Source: Serinus canaria (taxonomy: Eukaryota; Chordata; Aves; Passeriformes; Fringillidae). Taken from it: a stretch of DNA of 64,000 nt. The notes under the pieces are model-generated. The model saw only the letters and a program-made list of their open reading frames with translations. It was not told where the DNA came from and ran no database searches. The DNA lies in NCBI RefSeq assembly GCF_022539315.1, contig NC_066329.1, positions 1,959,072-2,023,071 of the forward strand, read 5' to 3'. This document shows positions 1 to 12,420 of this stretch, piece after piece (the first letter of the stretch is position 1; the number at the start of each line of letters is the position of its first letter). The position numbers and the translations under genes were made by a program.

Positions 1-464
1 GGCTCTCAGATCCCTGTGGCTCCTGGCACCGTGCTGGGCAGCGGCTCCTCGTAACTCCCTCGCTGCCACGCTGCTCTCTGGGGAAGAACCGGGGGTTTTG
101 GGGTCTCTCCGTTGAGTATTTTGCATTTGAGCCCCGTGCCCAACCCGCCGAGGAGTTGCTGGTGGCTGTTCCTGGTGCGATGCCCCGAGCCGGGGTTGGA
201 GGGGAGGAACTTTGTGGGTCTGGAGCGCTGCCCGTCAGTCAGCGGTGACAACGACCCTGTTCCCCCACCGCCCTCCTGCCAAACCTGGCAGAAATGGACT
301 TAAAACCAGAAGAAAGGAGCAGCTTTACGGGCCCCGAGAGGGCAGGGGGCTGTGCCGGGGCTCGGCTGGGTGGGACCGGGGGGTTGTCACTGTCACTGTC
401 AGCGTGTGGGGTCAGCCCGGCATGGGGAGCCTGAGGTCCCTCCTGACACCAGACTGCCCCAAAA
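1..464. other. GC-rich sequence, no gene seen
   Basis: No repeat or coding signal was recognised. The open frames on both strands overlap one another and have no recognisable domain. Confidence 0.5.
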
Positions 465-471
465 TCACGCG

Positions 472-970
472 GCAGAGGAGATGCTCCCAAAATGTGAGAG
501 ACCCAAAACCTGGCATGGCAGAGGAGATGCTCCCAGAATGGGAGAGCCCCAAAACCTGGCAGTGGTGCTCCCAAAATGGGGGAGCCCCAAACCTTGAATG
601 GGAGAGGAGATGTTCCCAAAGTGGAGGAACCCCAAAATCTTATACATCAGAGAAGTTGTTCCCAGAATGGGGGAGCCCCAAAACTTTGCACAGCAGAGGA
701 GTTGTTCCCAAAATGTGAGAACCCCAAACCCTGCACGGCAGAGGAGATGCTCCCAAAATGGGAGAACCCCAAAACCTGGCAAGGCAGAGGAGCAGCTCCC
801 AAAATGGGGGAGCCTCAAGCCCTGCATGGCAGAGGAGTGGCTCCCAAAATGAGGGAGCTCCAAACCTTTCACGGCAGTGGCGCTCCCAAAACGGGAGAAC
901 CCCAAAACCTTGCACGGCAGTGATGCCCCCAAAATGGGGGAGCCCTGCACGGCAGTGATGCCCCCAGCGT
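472..970. repeat. Minisatellite, about 46-bp unit, about 10 copies
   Basis: Units begin GCAGAGGAGATGCTCCCAAA and continue with a GGGAGAACCCCAAAACCTGGCA-like half. Spacing between the first two copies (472 and 518) is 46 bp. Copies diverge and shorten toward 970. Open frames over the array are repeats in three frames, not proteins. Confidence 0.85.
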
Positions 971-1479
971 GCCCGTCCTGCTCAGCGCCCCCCAAAACTC
1001 CCCTGGCCTTTCCTGGGCTCCCACTCGCTCGGTGCTGCCCCTCGAAGCCTTCTCGATGGGGCCGTGCCCCACCGGGAGCCCCCCACCCCTCTGGCTCTCC
1101 CCTCACACCCCCTGCCCTCCCTCCCTCCCCTCCGGCTCCTCCCGCCCTCGGAGCGGCCGGCAAATTGGGAAGCGGCCAAAATGAAACAAGTTTTCCTCTT
1201 CCCTCCCGGGTGACAATTTCAAGCCCGCGGGAGCTCTGTGGCCAGCAGCCAGCTCCCGAATCCACACCCCCGAGGGGAGCAGCAGCCCCTGCCTCCCGCC
1301 AGAACCCGCACTCGTCTTGTTATTATTATTATTGCTATTATTATAATTATTATGATATTTATTTTAAATTTCTGCTGGGCGAGGGGGAGGCTGGAGCGGT
1401 TTATTGGCAGGCGTTGCTGTGCCTGCCTGGCTTCGGCGGCGCTGCCGCTGCTCTCTCCGAGTAATCAGAGCCGTTCTGG
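971..1479. other. GC-rich sequence with a TTA microsatellite
   Basis: Mostly C-rich low-copy sequence. An interrupted (TTA)n tract lies at about 1318-1375. Nothing else was recognised. Confidence 0.5.
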
Positions 1480-1760
1480 AAGAGACAATTGAGCAACTCG
1501 GTGTCCTCCTCACCGAGCCAGGCTGTTTATCCTCCTCGTTTGGGTTTCAGACGAATAAATTTGCCAGACAACAATGATATTACCTCGTCTCAAAGACTTT
1601 ATCAATTTGCAGTTGTCTCTGCGCTGATAGTTTTTTATTGAGCTGTCTGAGATGATTTCCAAAGAGAGGACTGCAATTTCAACTATTAAGTAATTTGGGA
1701 GAGCAATTAGTGTGAATCTGGAAACTCCCTGTGTTGCTCCTGAATAAATCAACCTCTCTG
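1480..1760. other. Low-copy AT-rich block, candidate conserved noncoding element
   Basis: Complex, non-repetitive AT-rich sequence with several TTAATT/ATTAG-type and ACAAT-type sites, flanked by GC-rich DNA. Such compositional islands are typical of vertebrate conserved noncoding elements. Conservation itself cannot be seen from one sequence. Confidence 0.3.
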
Positions 1761-2169
1761 CGAGAGCCGTGCTGGGCTGATTGATGGGAAAGGGGGGTTT
1801 GGCCAGGGAAGCAGCAAGGAGAGCTGGAAAACTTCAGTGCCCTGGTGGGGCTGTGGTTCAGAGGCTGTGGGGGTGCTGCTGGGAGCTGGGGCTTCCTCTG
1901 GGGGTGTCCCCTCCTTGCACCCCCATCTCCAAAAGGATTCTCTGCTCCCAGGTCCCAGGTTTGCTCCTGCTTTGGTTCTCCTGGGGGAGATAGGGGAGGA
2001 TGGGGGGCAAGGAAATGAGGGAGGGCAGAGGAGATCCCAAATCCTCCCTTGTCCCGGGATTCCATGGGGCTGGACCCTGCTCACAGCTCCCAGGGTTGAA
2101 CTGGGACAGGGGTGATTTGGGTGAGATACAAGGAAGATGAGTTTAGGATGAGGGTGGTGAGGTGTGGCT
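1761..2169. other. Low-copy sequence, nothing recognised
   Basis: No repeat, RNA or coding signal was seen. Confidence 0.4.
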
Positions 2170-2302
2170 GCTCCATCCCTGGAGTGTCCAAGGCCAGGAT
2201 GGGGCTGGGAGCAGCCTGGGCTGGTGGAAGGTGTCCCTGCCATGGCAGGGCAGGAATGGGACGGGCTTTATGTCCTTTCCAACCCAAACCATTCCATGGT
2301 TC
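2170..2302 (+). repeat. CR1 LINE 3' end fragment
   Basis: Contains the avian CR1 tail hallmarks: GTGTCCAAGGCCAGG, GGAAGGTGTCCCTGCC and TCCAACCCAAACCATTCCATGG, in + orientation. Confidence 0.75.
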
Positions 2303-4654
2303 CTTCTCTGGTACCACAGGGCTGCCAAAGGCCTTGCCAAAGCTGCCTCTCACAGCCTGAGCTGCTGTTCCTGATCCACAGGGCCCCTCCCCTCTCCTGG
2401 GACGAGATCAGGGCCACAGGCCACGATTTACACCTGACAAGTCCCTGCTGGCAGCTCCCAGTGACTCCCACACCCGTCCCAGGTGGGATCCTTCGGCAGG
2501 ATCTGCTCCATCCCCTCCTGAGAGCAGCCTGTGCTTCCCTGCTGGGTGATGGTGATGACATTTCCCTGTTCCAGCTCCCCCGGTCCCCAGCATCCCCAGG
2601 GGCAGGAGCAGCTCCTCAGAGCCACAGGGACCATCCCAGCCCTGCTCTCCCTCCAGGCTCATCCCAGGGAAGTTATTTCTGGCTGCAGGAGCACGAGTGG
2701 AGCCTCCCCCTCTGCAGAGAGTTGCTCCTGTTTGGAGCTTTCTCCTGGTGGCTGCTGCTTCCCCCTCTGAATCCCTCCATAATCCACTAAGGGACCTCAC
2801 ATCTCCCTTTCTTTCTCCTTTTTTTCTTTTTTTTTTTCTGTTCCTAAAACAATTAGCTTGGCTCAAACCCTCTGCAATCCATCAATTAATACAAGCTGCA
2901 GCAGTAAATTAAAGGGAAACAGGAACAACTATGCTGGGATTAGGTCACTGAAACTATAAACTTTGGAACAAATCAGATTTCCTTGGGAAGGGAAATGGAC
3001 AGCAGTGATATGTCAAGCCCTGAGATGAGACAGGCTCGGAGCAACTTTCCAGAGTCTCCTGACTTGGTGCTGGATGCCAGAACTTCTTCCCCAGGGGAAG
3101 TTTTGGGCTGCCAGACCCCGTTGCTGCTGCTGGGAGCTTGGATGGCCAAATAAACAAACAGGGAGAGAGGGAAAGGGCTGGGGGGGGAGGCTGCAGGGAC
3201 CCTGCTGAAAGGTGGGATGTGCTCATTCCCAGTTCTCCCAGTGACATTCCTGTCCAGGGCAGTGCTGGAAATGGTGCTCAGGGGGAGGCAGGGCACCCAG
3301 AGCTCTGGGCCAGCTCAGGGACAGGGGGATAAACCCCTCCCCAAGGCCAGGGTGAGGGGCAGAGCAGGGATTCCTGTCTTGAGGGATGAGATCCTTGTCC
3401 TGGAGCCGTGGCAGGGCTCGGGCTCCCCCCGGACAGATGGCTCAGTTACCAGAGACCCCCAGTGCTCATCTGCTCTTTGCAATGTTTGCTGCAAGGATCA
3501 GGTCAAAGTCACACACACAAACTCATGCAACATCTCTGGCTTGCAGAGTTTAATGAAAATTTCATTTTCTGCTGAACCAGTCTGGCTGAATCTTCTTGCA
3601 ATCCTCCACGTTCCAGGATGCCAAGGCATTCTGTCAGCCAGTCTCCCATGCTAACCAGGTCCAGAGTCCATCTGTCTTGTGTTCCAACATCCCAACATCC
3701 ATGAACAGCCATTCCCTGCTCTGGGACAGGGAGACATCCCCTGGTTCTGCAGGTGGTGCCCCTCCCTGGCACTGCCCCCCTGGCCAGGCTGGGCCGACCC
3801 TGGGGGCACCAACAACAACCCCGGTTTGGAATTAAAATGAGGAGATGCTCTGGCTTCTCCTGCGGGAGGAGCTGAGGCTCCCTCTGTGCTGCAGGGGCTG
3901 GAGCACGGCTGTCACCTCCTGGCAGGACAATCCCGACCCCTGGGCTCCCCTTAGCTCCTTTTGGCCCAGCTCCTGGCTCCAGGGGATGCTGCAATCCCAA
4001 TTCCAGAGTGTCCCTCAGGGAACTTTCCCTGCTCTCTGCACCCTCCCCCCTCCTGTCTTCCCACAGTTTTCACCCCGGCTTTGCCCTGCTGAGATCCTTC
4101 CCGGGAGCTCCCTGGCACCCCGTGGGCACCGCGGCTCCGGCTGCCGCCCCCGGCCCTGACCCCTCGCTCTGCCCGAGCCTTTTAGCGCTGCAGGAGCAGC
4201 GTGGGAGCTGCAGGGCTCGTCCTGAGCAAAACAGCCCAGCCCGGCCTCTGCTCGCCCCTAATGAGCTGGGTCAGCATCCCCCGCTCCTTGCCAGCTCCTG
4301 CCCAGGCGGGAGCAAACACCGAGCGGCGGGGCTGGGCAAAGCAGGGAAACCGGGAAAGAAAATCGCTTCTAGCAGGAGTTTGAGCGGGGCAGAAATTCCC
4401 GGGGGATGGAGTTGCTGCTCCCTGGGTGGGATGGGGTTGGCATCCCCAAAATTCCCTGGTGCTTCCCTAAACCCAACCTGAGGGGTAGCAGGGTGGGGAC
4501 ACGGGACAGGCTTTGGAGTCCCTGCAGGGGGGGGAATTCGGAGCTGATAAACCTCAGAGGGGTGAACTCTGCAGGGCTGAATTTGGTTCTGATTGCAATT
4601 AACACCTCCCTCCGTCCCAGACCTACCTACCCAAAAAGTAGGACCACCCCTTGC
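2303..4654. other. Low-copy intergenic or upstream-intron sequence
   Basis: No gene seen. An interrupted poly(T) tract lies at about 2819-2840, followed by a short AT-rich unique stretch to about 2960. Open frames are short and without recognisable domains. Confidence 0.45.
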
Positions 4655-5235
4655 TTCATATTTACATTTATATTTATTATATTTATATTATATTTATATT
4701 TATATTATAGTATATTATAGCTATATCTATATTTATACTTATATCTATAGCTATAGCTATAGCTATATCTATATTATACTTATTTTTATTTGCTATATCT
4801 TTCTATATTTATTTTTATTTTTATTTTATTTTTATTTTTATTTTATTTTTATTTATTTTTATGTATTAAAATATAATATATGTATATATTCTATAGATAA
4901 CATATATTATGTATTATACATATAATATACATGACATTTATTTAATATATTATTTATTTTATATCTATATTAATATATGCAATAATTGTCAAGGTTTATA
5001 TAATTTTATAAATTTTTATGGTTTATATTTTATATATTTTTATATTTATATACTATATTTATTATATTTATTATATTTATATGATTATGTGATTATATTT
5101 GTGCTATATATTTTTTATCTATTATAAAAATAGAAATGGAAATAGAAATAAATATGGATGTAGATATAGAGTAGATAGATATAGATATAGATATAGATAT
5201 AGATATAGATATAGATATAGATATAGATATAGATA

Positions 5236-5323
<88 letters not shown>

Positions 5324-5325
5324 CT
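4655..5325. repeat. AT-rich simple-repeat block
   Basis: Succession of TTTATA/TATAGC-type tracts (4655-5130), then (GATATA)n at about 5157-5235 and (AAT)n to about 5322. It contains no coding content despite open frames of Ile/Tyr. Confidence 0.9.
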
Positions 5326-5824
5326 TTGTGTGCCGAGGCAGATTTGGGGGACCAGATCTTGTCCAGAAATCTCTTTGGATGCATTTTTGCACTCGGCAGC
5401 AATCCCTGATCACACTCACAGTTTTTAATTACCGTGTGCAGTAATTATTTCCTCACCTGACAGTGCTGGGCCCTCGAGGGCAGGGTGGGGAGAGCTTTAG
5501 GATCCAAGTGGGGATGTGGGGAGGCTCCCTGAGCCCCCAGAGCTGGGGCTGCTCCATGGAGAGCCCCACGTTTTCCATGAGAGCTGGGGGAGGGAGCAGA
5601 GGAGGGGGAGGAGTGAGGATGAGGAGGGCTGGGATGGAGTAAGGCACTGACAGGGGCCCGGTCCTGGCAAACTTGGTGCAAAAACGTCCTGTTTTAATGG
5701 GAATATCCCAAATCCTTTGGATGAAACCTCTCCCTGCTCAGAGGGGAGGCACCCCCGGAAAATCCTGCTCCTGTCTGGAGCCTTTCCCAGGGAACACCTG
5801 GGGGGATGCTGCTGCTGCTTGGAA
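5326..5824. other. Low-copy sequence, nothing recognised
   Basis: No supported feature. Confidence 0.4.
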
Positions 5825-6012
5825 TTCCAGCAGCTCCTGGAGAACATTTCCCTGTTCCTGCTGCTCCTGCTGCTGCTCAGACACTTCCAGCAGCTCCTGG
5901 AGAACATTTCCCTGTTCCTGCTGCTGCTCAGACACTTCCAGCAGCTCCTGGAGAACATTTCCCTGCTCCTGCTGCTGCTTGGAATTCCAGCAGCTCCTGG
6001 AGAACATTTGGA
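5825..6012. repeat. Minisatellite, 51/60-bp unit, 4 copies
   Basis: TTCCAGCAGCTCCTGGAGAA recurs at 5825, 5885, 5936 and 5987. The first unit is 9 bp longer owing to an extra CTCCTGCTG. Confidence 0.9.
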
Positions 6013-6295
6013 TTTTTTCTGGTTCATGTTCTCCCACCCTCCTAACAAGAGCAGATCCCAGGAATTGTGGGGATGTTTCCAGACAAAAACTGTGCAGACT
6101 CCCGGGCTGATGCCAGGAGAAGCTGAAGCAGCTTCCAGGAGCACCTGGATCCTGCTTTGGGAGCAGCAGGCAGGGAATTTCCAGCAGGATTTGGGCAATC
6201 CAGGGTGTCCCTGGTGCTTCCAGCATCAGCATCCCCAGTTCCCAGCACTGGGGAGAACGGGCAGCCCAGGAGAGACCAGGACAGCAAAGAAAAGT

Positions 6296-6925
6296 GGGAT
6301 CTGCAAGTGGAGAAACTGGGATAGGTCTGGGATAACTGTGAGATGGGTCTGGAATAACTCTGGGATGAGTCTGGGATAATTGTGGGATAAATCTTGGATA
6401 AATCTGGAATAACTGTGGGATAAGTCTGTAATAACTCTGGGATAAATCTGAGATAAGTCTGGAATAACTCTGGGGCAAGTCTGGGATAACTGGAATAATT
6501 CTGGGGTAACTCCGGGGTAACTCTGGGATAAATCTGGGATAACTCTGGGATAAATCTGGGGTAAGTGTGGGATAAATCTGGAATAATCTGGGATAAATCT
6601 GGGATAACTCTGGGATAAATCTGGGGTAAGTGTGGGATAAATCTGGAATAACTCTGGGACAAGTCTGGGATAACTCTGGGATAACTGGAATAATTTTGGG
6701 GTAACTCTGGGATAAGTCTGGGATAAATCTGGGATAACTGTGGGATAACTGGAATAATTCTGGGGTAACTCTGGGATAAATCTGGGATAACTGTGGGATA
6801 AGTTTGGGGTAAGTGTGGGATAAATCTGGGAATAAATCTGGAATAAATCTGGGATAACTCTGGGATAAATCTGGGATAAATTGGGATAGCTCTGGGATAG
6901 CTCTGGGATAACCTGTTCAAACCTC
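6296..6925. repeat. Minisatellite, CTGGGATAACT-type 11-bp unit
   Basis: About 600 bp of tandem CTGGGATAA[AC]TCT-like units with variants in which TAA is followed by G or C. The unit length of about 11 bp is not a multiple of 3. The long minus-strand open frame over it is an artefact. Confidence 0.9.
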
Positions 6926-7784
6926 TGCTGGCAGCACCCCCCTTCACACCAACAGATTCTCCACCTTCAGCTCCCCTCAATCTTCCCCTCCCTGCATCCG
7001 CCTGAATTATGGTTTTCCGTGGCTGTTTGGGGTTTTTTGGGGGTTTTCTGGGTTTTTGGGGTTTTTCTGGTGTTTCTGGGGTGTTTTGGGCAGGGAGGTG
7101 GCTGCAGGTTCAGCCACTGGCTAATGCTGTTAGGAAGGCAGTGGTTATTGCAGGGCTTCCAGTGGGAGCTGCCAAATGAGCCATAATTCCGTAATGAGAT
7201 TTCCCTTTCCCGGCCAGACTGAATGTTCTTGGCCACTGGGAATAGGAGCTCGGGGAGAGGAGGGAAAATAGAGGGAGAGAAGGAAGGAGAGGAGGGGGAG
7301 CCGGGTCCAGGCCGCTCCCTCTGGGCTGCAGGGGAGGTTTGCAGAGCTCCGGTCCTGCTGGCTCATCCCTGGGACAGCAGCTCGGGGCCAGAGGCTGCCC
7401 TGGCCTCCCTGAGAGCAGGAAAAACCCCTCTGAGGGTGTGTTAGCTCTGCAAAACCTGGAGAAGGCGGGACAGACTTCTCCAGGGTGCTGGAGAGGGACG
7501 GGGAGGGAGCTGCGAGGGAAAGCAGGCTCTGGAGAGGGGAATCCCAGCAGGAGGTGTCCGGGGGGTTTGTTGGGATGTGTGGCTGGAGCAGGGAGCAGTC
7601 AGCCCTTCCCGAGGTGTGCTCATCCCCCTGGGCTGGGGCAGCTCTGATCCTGTCCTGGTCCATCCCGGGGACACTTCTGGCACTGGGTGAGGCCAGGGCA
7701 GGGGAGGATGGGCAAACCGAGGGGTCCAGGTGAAAACCCCTGGCAGGGATGGAATCAGCTCAGAGATCATCAGGCCCTTAAATC
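6926..7784. other. Low-copy sequence with a GT-rich tract
   Basis: A G/T homopurine-like tract (GTTTTTTGGGGG repeats) lies at about 7016-7093. Nothing else was recognised. Confidence 0.45.
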
Positions 7785-8235
7785 CCATCCCATCCCATCC
7801 CACCCGTCCATGGCAGGGACACCTCCCACTGTCCCAGGGACACCTCCCACTCTCCCAGGTGCTCCAAGCCCTGCCCAGCCTGGCCTTGGGCACTGCCAGG
7901 GATCCAGGGGCAGCCACAGCTGCTCTGGGCACCCTGTGCCAGGGCCTGCCCACCCTCCCAGGGAACAATTCCTAATTCCCAATATCCCATCCAGCCCCGC
8001 CCTCTGGCAGTGGGAGCCATTCCCTGTGTGCTGTCCCTCCATCCCTTGTCCCCAGTCCCTCTCCAGCTCTCCTGGAGCCCCTTCAGGCCCTGCAAGGGGC
8101 TCTGAGCTCTCCCTGGAGCCTTCTCCTCTCCAGGTGAGCACCCCCAGCTCTCCCAGCCTGGCTCCAGCCCTTGGAGCATCTCCGTGGCCTCCTCTGGACT
8201 CTCTCCAGCAGCTCCAGGTCCCTCCTGAGGTGCCC
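7785..8235 (-). repeat. CR1 LINE 3' region fragment with CCCAT expansion
   Basis: Reverse-complement CR1: CCATGGCAGGGACACC, CTTGGGCACTGCCAGG and CAGCTCCAGGTCCCTCCTG in order. It is closely similar to the copy at 40625-41240. A short (CCCAT)n run lies at about 7785-7803, inside the CR1 3' end. Confidence 0.85.
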
Positions 8236-8989
8236 AGGGCTGGCTGCATTTCTCTGGCAGTGCCAGCAGTGCCCCAGTGCCATCCCAGCTCTGCCACCCC
8301 CTCCCTCCCTCCCCTTCAGCCTTCAGGTGTCCCCACACTTCCCAAATTTCTCTCTTTCTGCCCCAGAAGCCTCCCAGGGAGCAGGGTGGGGCTGGGATTG
8401 CTGCAGGCAGGGCAGGTCAGTGTCTGTCAGTCTGTCCTTGCTCGCTGCCCGTCCTGCCCGGGGGTTGCTGCTTTCCATCCTGCTCTGATTTCTCCTGCCT
8501 GTGGCAAACAGGAGCCTCTGGTTTGCCAGAGCTTCCTGTGCCTGCGCTGCTCCTCCGGGCCGGGCTGGGAGCGCTCCTGGAAACCCCTGGGAAACTCCTG
8601 GAAACCCCTGGGCTCTGTCTCTCACCCAGGTGAGAAAAGAAAGGAAAGAAAAGGAAAATGTTTGGATGTTTTTATTTTTCCCTTTGGAGTTTGGCCCCGG
8701 GGTGCTGCACACCCTGATCCCTCCTGTGCCTCTGTTCCCCATTTTTAAGTGGGAATTGGGCAGGGATTGGTTCTTTTCCAGCCTTTCACGGCAGTGCTTT
8801 GCTGCTCCAAGGTGCCCTGGCTCTTTGGGAGGATGTTTTTCCTGTTTTCTGTGGTTTTAGCCTCAGTCCCTCCCCTGGGCTGCATGGATGGGCACCCCCT
8901 GCTCCCAGCTCCCAGCTCCTTCCAGCCCGTCAGCTGCTCCTGCTGCCAAACACCCGGGGATGAGGAGGGGAAAATCACATGGCTAAAAA
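8236..8989. other. Low-copy sequence, nothing recognised
   Basis: No supported feature. Confidence 0.4.
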
Positions 8990-9412
8990 TAACTTTTAAA
9001 ATATATTTTTAAAAATTAAAAAATAAAATAAATAAATTTTTAAAAATAAAATAAAATAAAAAATGAAATAAAATAAAATAAAATAAAATAAAATAAAATA
9101 AAATAAAATAAAATAGAAATAAAATGTAAAAAGGAAAGGAAAGGAAAGGAAAGGAAAGGAAAGGAAAGGAAAGGAAAGGAAAGGAAAGGAAAGGAAAGTA
9201 CAGGAATGAAAATTTAAATGACATACTTAAAATGAAACTAAATTAAATGAAATAACATATAAAATGTCAAAAAACAATTAAAAATTTCAAGTAAAATACT
9301 AAAATTACATCATTGCAAAAATTAATATAAAATAAAATAAATTTAAAAAAATAAAATAAAATAAAATAAAATAAAATGAAATAAAATAAAATAAAATATA
9401 AAATAAATACAG
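8990..9412. repeat. A-rich simple repeats: (AAAAT)n and (GGAAA)n
   Basis: (TAAAA)n at about 9040-9115, (GGAAA)n at about 9130-9198, degenerate AT-rich sequence, then a second (AAAAT)n at about 9325-9400. Confidence 0.92.
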
Positions 9413-9784
9413 TGGTTTGGATGCCAGCTCTCCGTGGTATCCCGAGCACCTCTCCTCCCTCCTGTTCCTGATTATCCCACACTGGCCCAGGAGAAGTTGT
9501 GGGGCTGTGTCTGCCCTGCCTGCCCATCCCCCTGGCCAGGCTTTTCCCAGGACCCAGCCTGGAATCAGCCACTCCAAAGAGCTGGAGGGCGTTCAGGTGC
9601 AAGGAAAGCCTGGGAATCAAAGCAGGCAGGGTTTTCCTGGCACGGAGAAACAGGATATCCTGGGATTTCACCTCCTCCCACCAGGATATCCTGGGATTTC
9701 ACCTCCTCCCACCACAAACTGGGCAGGATCTCCGTGCAAGTGCTGGGAGCTGGGAGATCTGGGGGTGCCCAGAGTGGGATCATG
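9413..9784. other. Low-copy sequence with a short direct repeat
   Basis: CAGGATATCCTGGGATTTCA recurs at about 9651 and 9682, a direct duplication of about 31 bp. Nothing else was seen. Confidence 0.5.
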
Positions 9785-9965
9785 GATGGTTTGGGATGGG
9801 AGGGAGCTCAAAGCTCATCCCACCCAATCCTACCCCATCCCACCCCATCCATCCCATCCCATCCCATCCCATCCCATCCCATCCCATCCCATCCCATCCC
9901 ATCCCATCCCATCCCATCCCATCCCATCCCATCCCATCCGCTCAGGCCTTGGACACCTCCAGGGT
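9785..9965 (-). repeat. CR1 end fragment with (CCCAT)n microsatellite
   Basis: GGATGGTTTGGGATGGGAGGG at the left resembles a reverse-complement CR1 terminus. It then passes into about 20 copies of CCCAT at 9832-9938. Confidence 0.75.
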
Positions 9966-10594
9966 CAGGAATTCCCTCCCTGTGCCTGGAGGAACACATC
10001 CTTGCCCCCCCCAAAGGAGCAGGGATTTCTGGGCAGCAATTCCAGCCCTTGCTGGAGCTGCCATCACTCCCTGGGTGCATCCAGAGGGATAAATCCTCCC
10101 CATTTTACATACAGGGAGAATTTCCCTTCTGCAACAGCCCCAAAGCTCAAGGAGCTTGGGGGGTTTTTGTTTCTGGGGATCCCTTTGCTCTCCCTTTCCT
10201 GAGGGAACATCCAGCCGGGCTTTGTCCCCCTGGGCTTTGTCCCCCTGGGCTTTGTCCTGGCCATCCAGCTAAATCCAGGGTGGGTTTGGGAGCTGTGGGA
10301 AGAGGGGGCTGAAATGTGGGGGATGAATCCAGGGAGCTGAGGGTGGGGCTGGGATCCCCCCAGGAATCACGAGGGGATGGCAGGGCTGGGTTTGCCTCCA
10401 GGCAGAACCTCCAGATGTTGAAAATCGTGGATTTGCAGCCCCACCCAGGATGGGCCCCAGTTCCCTCCCTCGACTGGGACCAGCCCAGCCTGAAATCCCA
10501 GGGAATGCTCCAGGGGCAGGATTTGGCTGTGGGGAACCTCTCCCAGGTGAATCACTGGGCTGTGTCTGCAGGCAGCCAAAAATCCCTATATTGA
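9966..10594. other. Low-copy sequence with a 15-bp triplication
   Basis: GGGCTTTGTCCCCCT occurs in three tandem copies at about 10217-10260. No gene was seen. Confidence 0.5.
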
Positions 10595-10611
10595 GAATAT
10601 TGTTGTTGCTG

Positions 10612-10685
<74 letters not shown>

Positions 10686-11650
10686 TATATCATCATCATC
10701 ATCATCATCATCATTATCATCATTATTATTATTATCATTGTCATTATCATATAATTACATTTTATTACATATCATTACATTTATTTTATATATCATAATA
10801 TATATATAATACATTTTATATTATATAGAATACATTTTATATACTATATTTATATATAGTATATAATATAAATTATATTGTCTCTATATAATGGTATCTT
10901 AGAATATATTTTTTATTCTTATTATCATTATCATCTTTATCATTATCATTGTTTTAGATATTATAATATTATATATAATACATTTACATTATATATTTAT
11001 ATATTTATATAACAAATAATATATACTATATACTATATACTATATACAATATACTATATACTATATACTATATAATATATAATATATATAATATATAATT
11101 ATATATTATATATATATATTATATATTATATATTATATATTTATATTCTATATATATATGTCTATGTACTCTATCATTACATATGTATATATGTCTAAGT
11201 CTTATCTACTATCTCTCATTATATATCCTCCCTCCTATATCATGTATCATGTATTGTCAATTGTATCCTATCTCATGCATCTATCCTATATACTAGTATC
11301 TCTCATATGCTCTACTACTCTACTATATCCTACTCATATCCATTATTTATTGTTTCTCATATAATTGTATCTTAGAATATTTTTTTATTTTATATTATCA
11401 GCATTGTGGTTATCATTATTTTATATATTACCATATTACAAATAATACATTAAATTATTTTTCTATAGTATACATAATACATATTATATATTTTTACCAC
11501 ATATTTGCATATGTATATTATACATATACATATGCTTATTATACATATACATATTTAATACATATTCTATATTTTAATATATGCTATATATGAAATAGTG
11601 TCTATTATAATAGATTTATTATGTGTGATTACATTTTTATTATTACTCTA
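10595..11650. repeat. AT-rich simple-repeat block
   Basis: (TTA)n at about 10610-10685, (CAT)n at about 10688-10745, then about 900 bp of TATA-type dinucleotide and tetranucleotide sequence. Confidence 0.92.
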
Positions 11651-12184
11651 TTTATTGACAGTGAGTTCTTTGTTTCTGTGGGGGTTTTAGGGCCTGGCAG
11701 GTCCCAGTGTGTTTCTGGCTCTGGTGCTCAGCTCTCGTGGCCAGGCTGGTGTGTGCTGGCCCCAGCCCCGTGGTCTGGGGGCTGAGCAGGTTAAACCCCT
11801 TCCCATCAAACACTACCCCATCAAACCACGCCAGGAACAGATCCAGGTTCCTGCCCAAACTTCTCCTCGCTTGGTGGGAAGGCTGAGCAGAGGCTTTTTG
11901 TTGGATTTGGGGGAAAAAAGGGGGAAATCTGACGGCTCCTTCTCTGGAGTTCTTGTTTGTCCCTGGTTTGTTGGCAGCTGGGCTGGGAGAGCTCGGTGGC
12001 GGCTGTTTGGGGTCAGCCAGACGGGGCTGATTTGGAGGTGAACCTCACTCGAGGGTGGTTTTATTTTAATTATTGTTGTTATTATTATTTTGCTGTTGCT
12101 ATTATTATTTTGGGAGCTGGGATTTGGCCACCTTCTCCTGGCTCTTTGCTGCTCCATCCAGGCTGGGGGAAGCTGGGACATGGA
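11651..12184. other. Low-copy sequence, nothing recognised
   Basis: A short ATT-rich tract lies at about 12060-12112. There is no other feature. Confidence 0.4.
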
Positions 12185-12420
12185 ACCATGGGATGGTTTG
12201 GGTGGGAAAGGACCTCAAAACTCATCCCATTCCCATGGCAGGGACCCCTCCCACTGCCCCAGGCATTCCAGAGATCCAGGGGCAGCCCCAGCTGCTCCGG
12301 GAATTCCATCCCAGCCCCTCCCCACCCTCCCAGGGAGCAATCCCATCCCAAAAATCCCACCTAGCCCTACCCACTGCTCCCTCCTCCCGGCGGGATGCCC
12401 CAATTCCCAATTGTAGTCCC
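12185..12420 (-). repeat. CR1 LINE fragment
   Basis: Starts with the reverse-complement CR1 tail (CCATGGGATGGTTTGGGTGGG) and continues with CCATGGCAGGGACCCCTCCC and CACCCTCCCAGGGAGCAAT. Confidence 0.75.

Noticed and set aside
6042..6980. Minus-strand open frame of 312 codons
   Set aside because: Artefact of the 11-bp GGGATAA repeat.
7687..8748. Open frame of 353 codons on the + strand
   Set aside because: Mostly reverse-complement CR1 3' region read through. It contains no CR1 protein domain.
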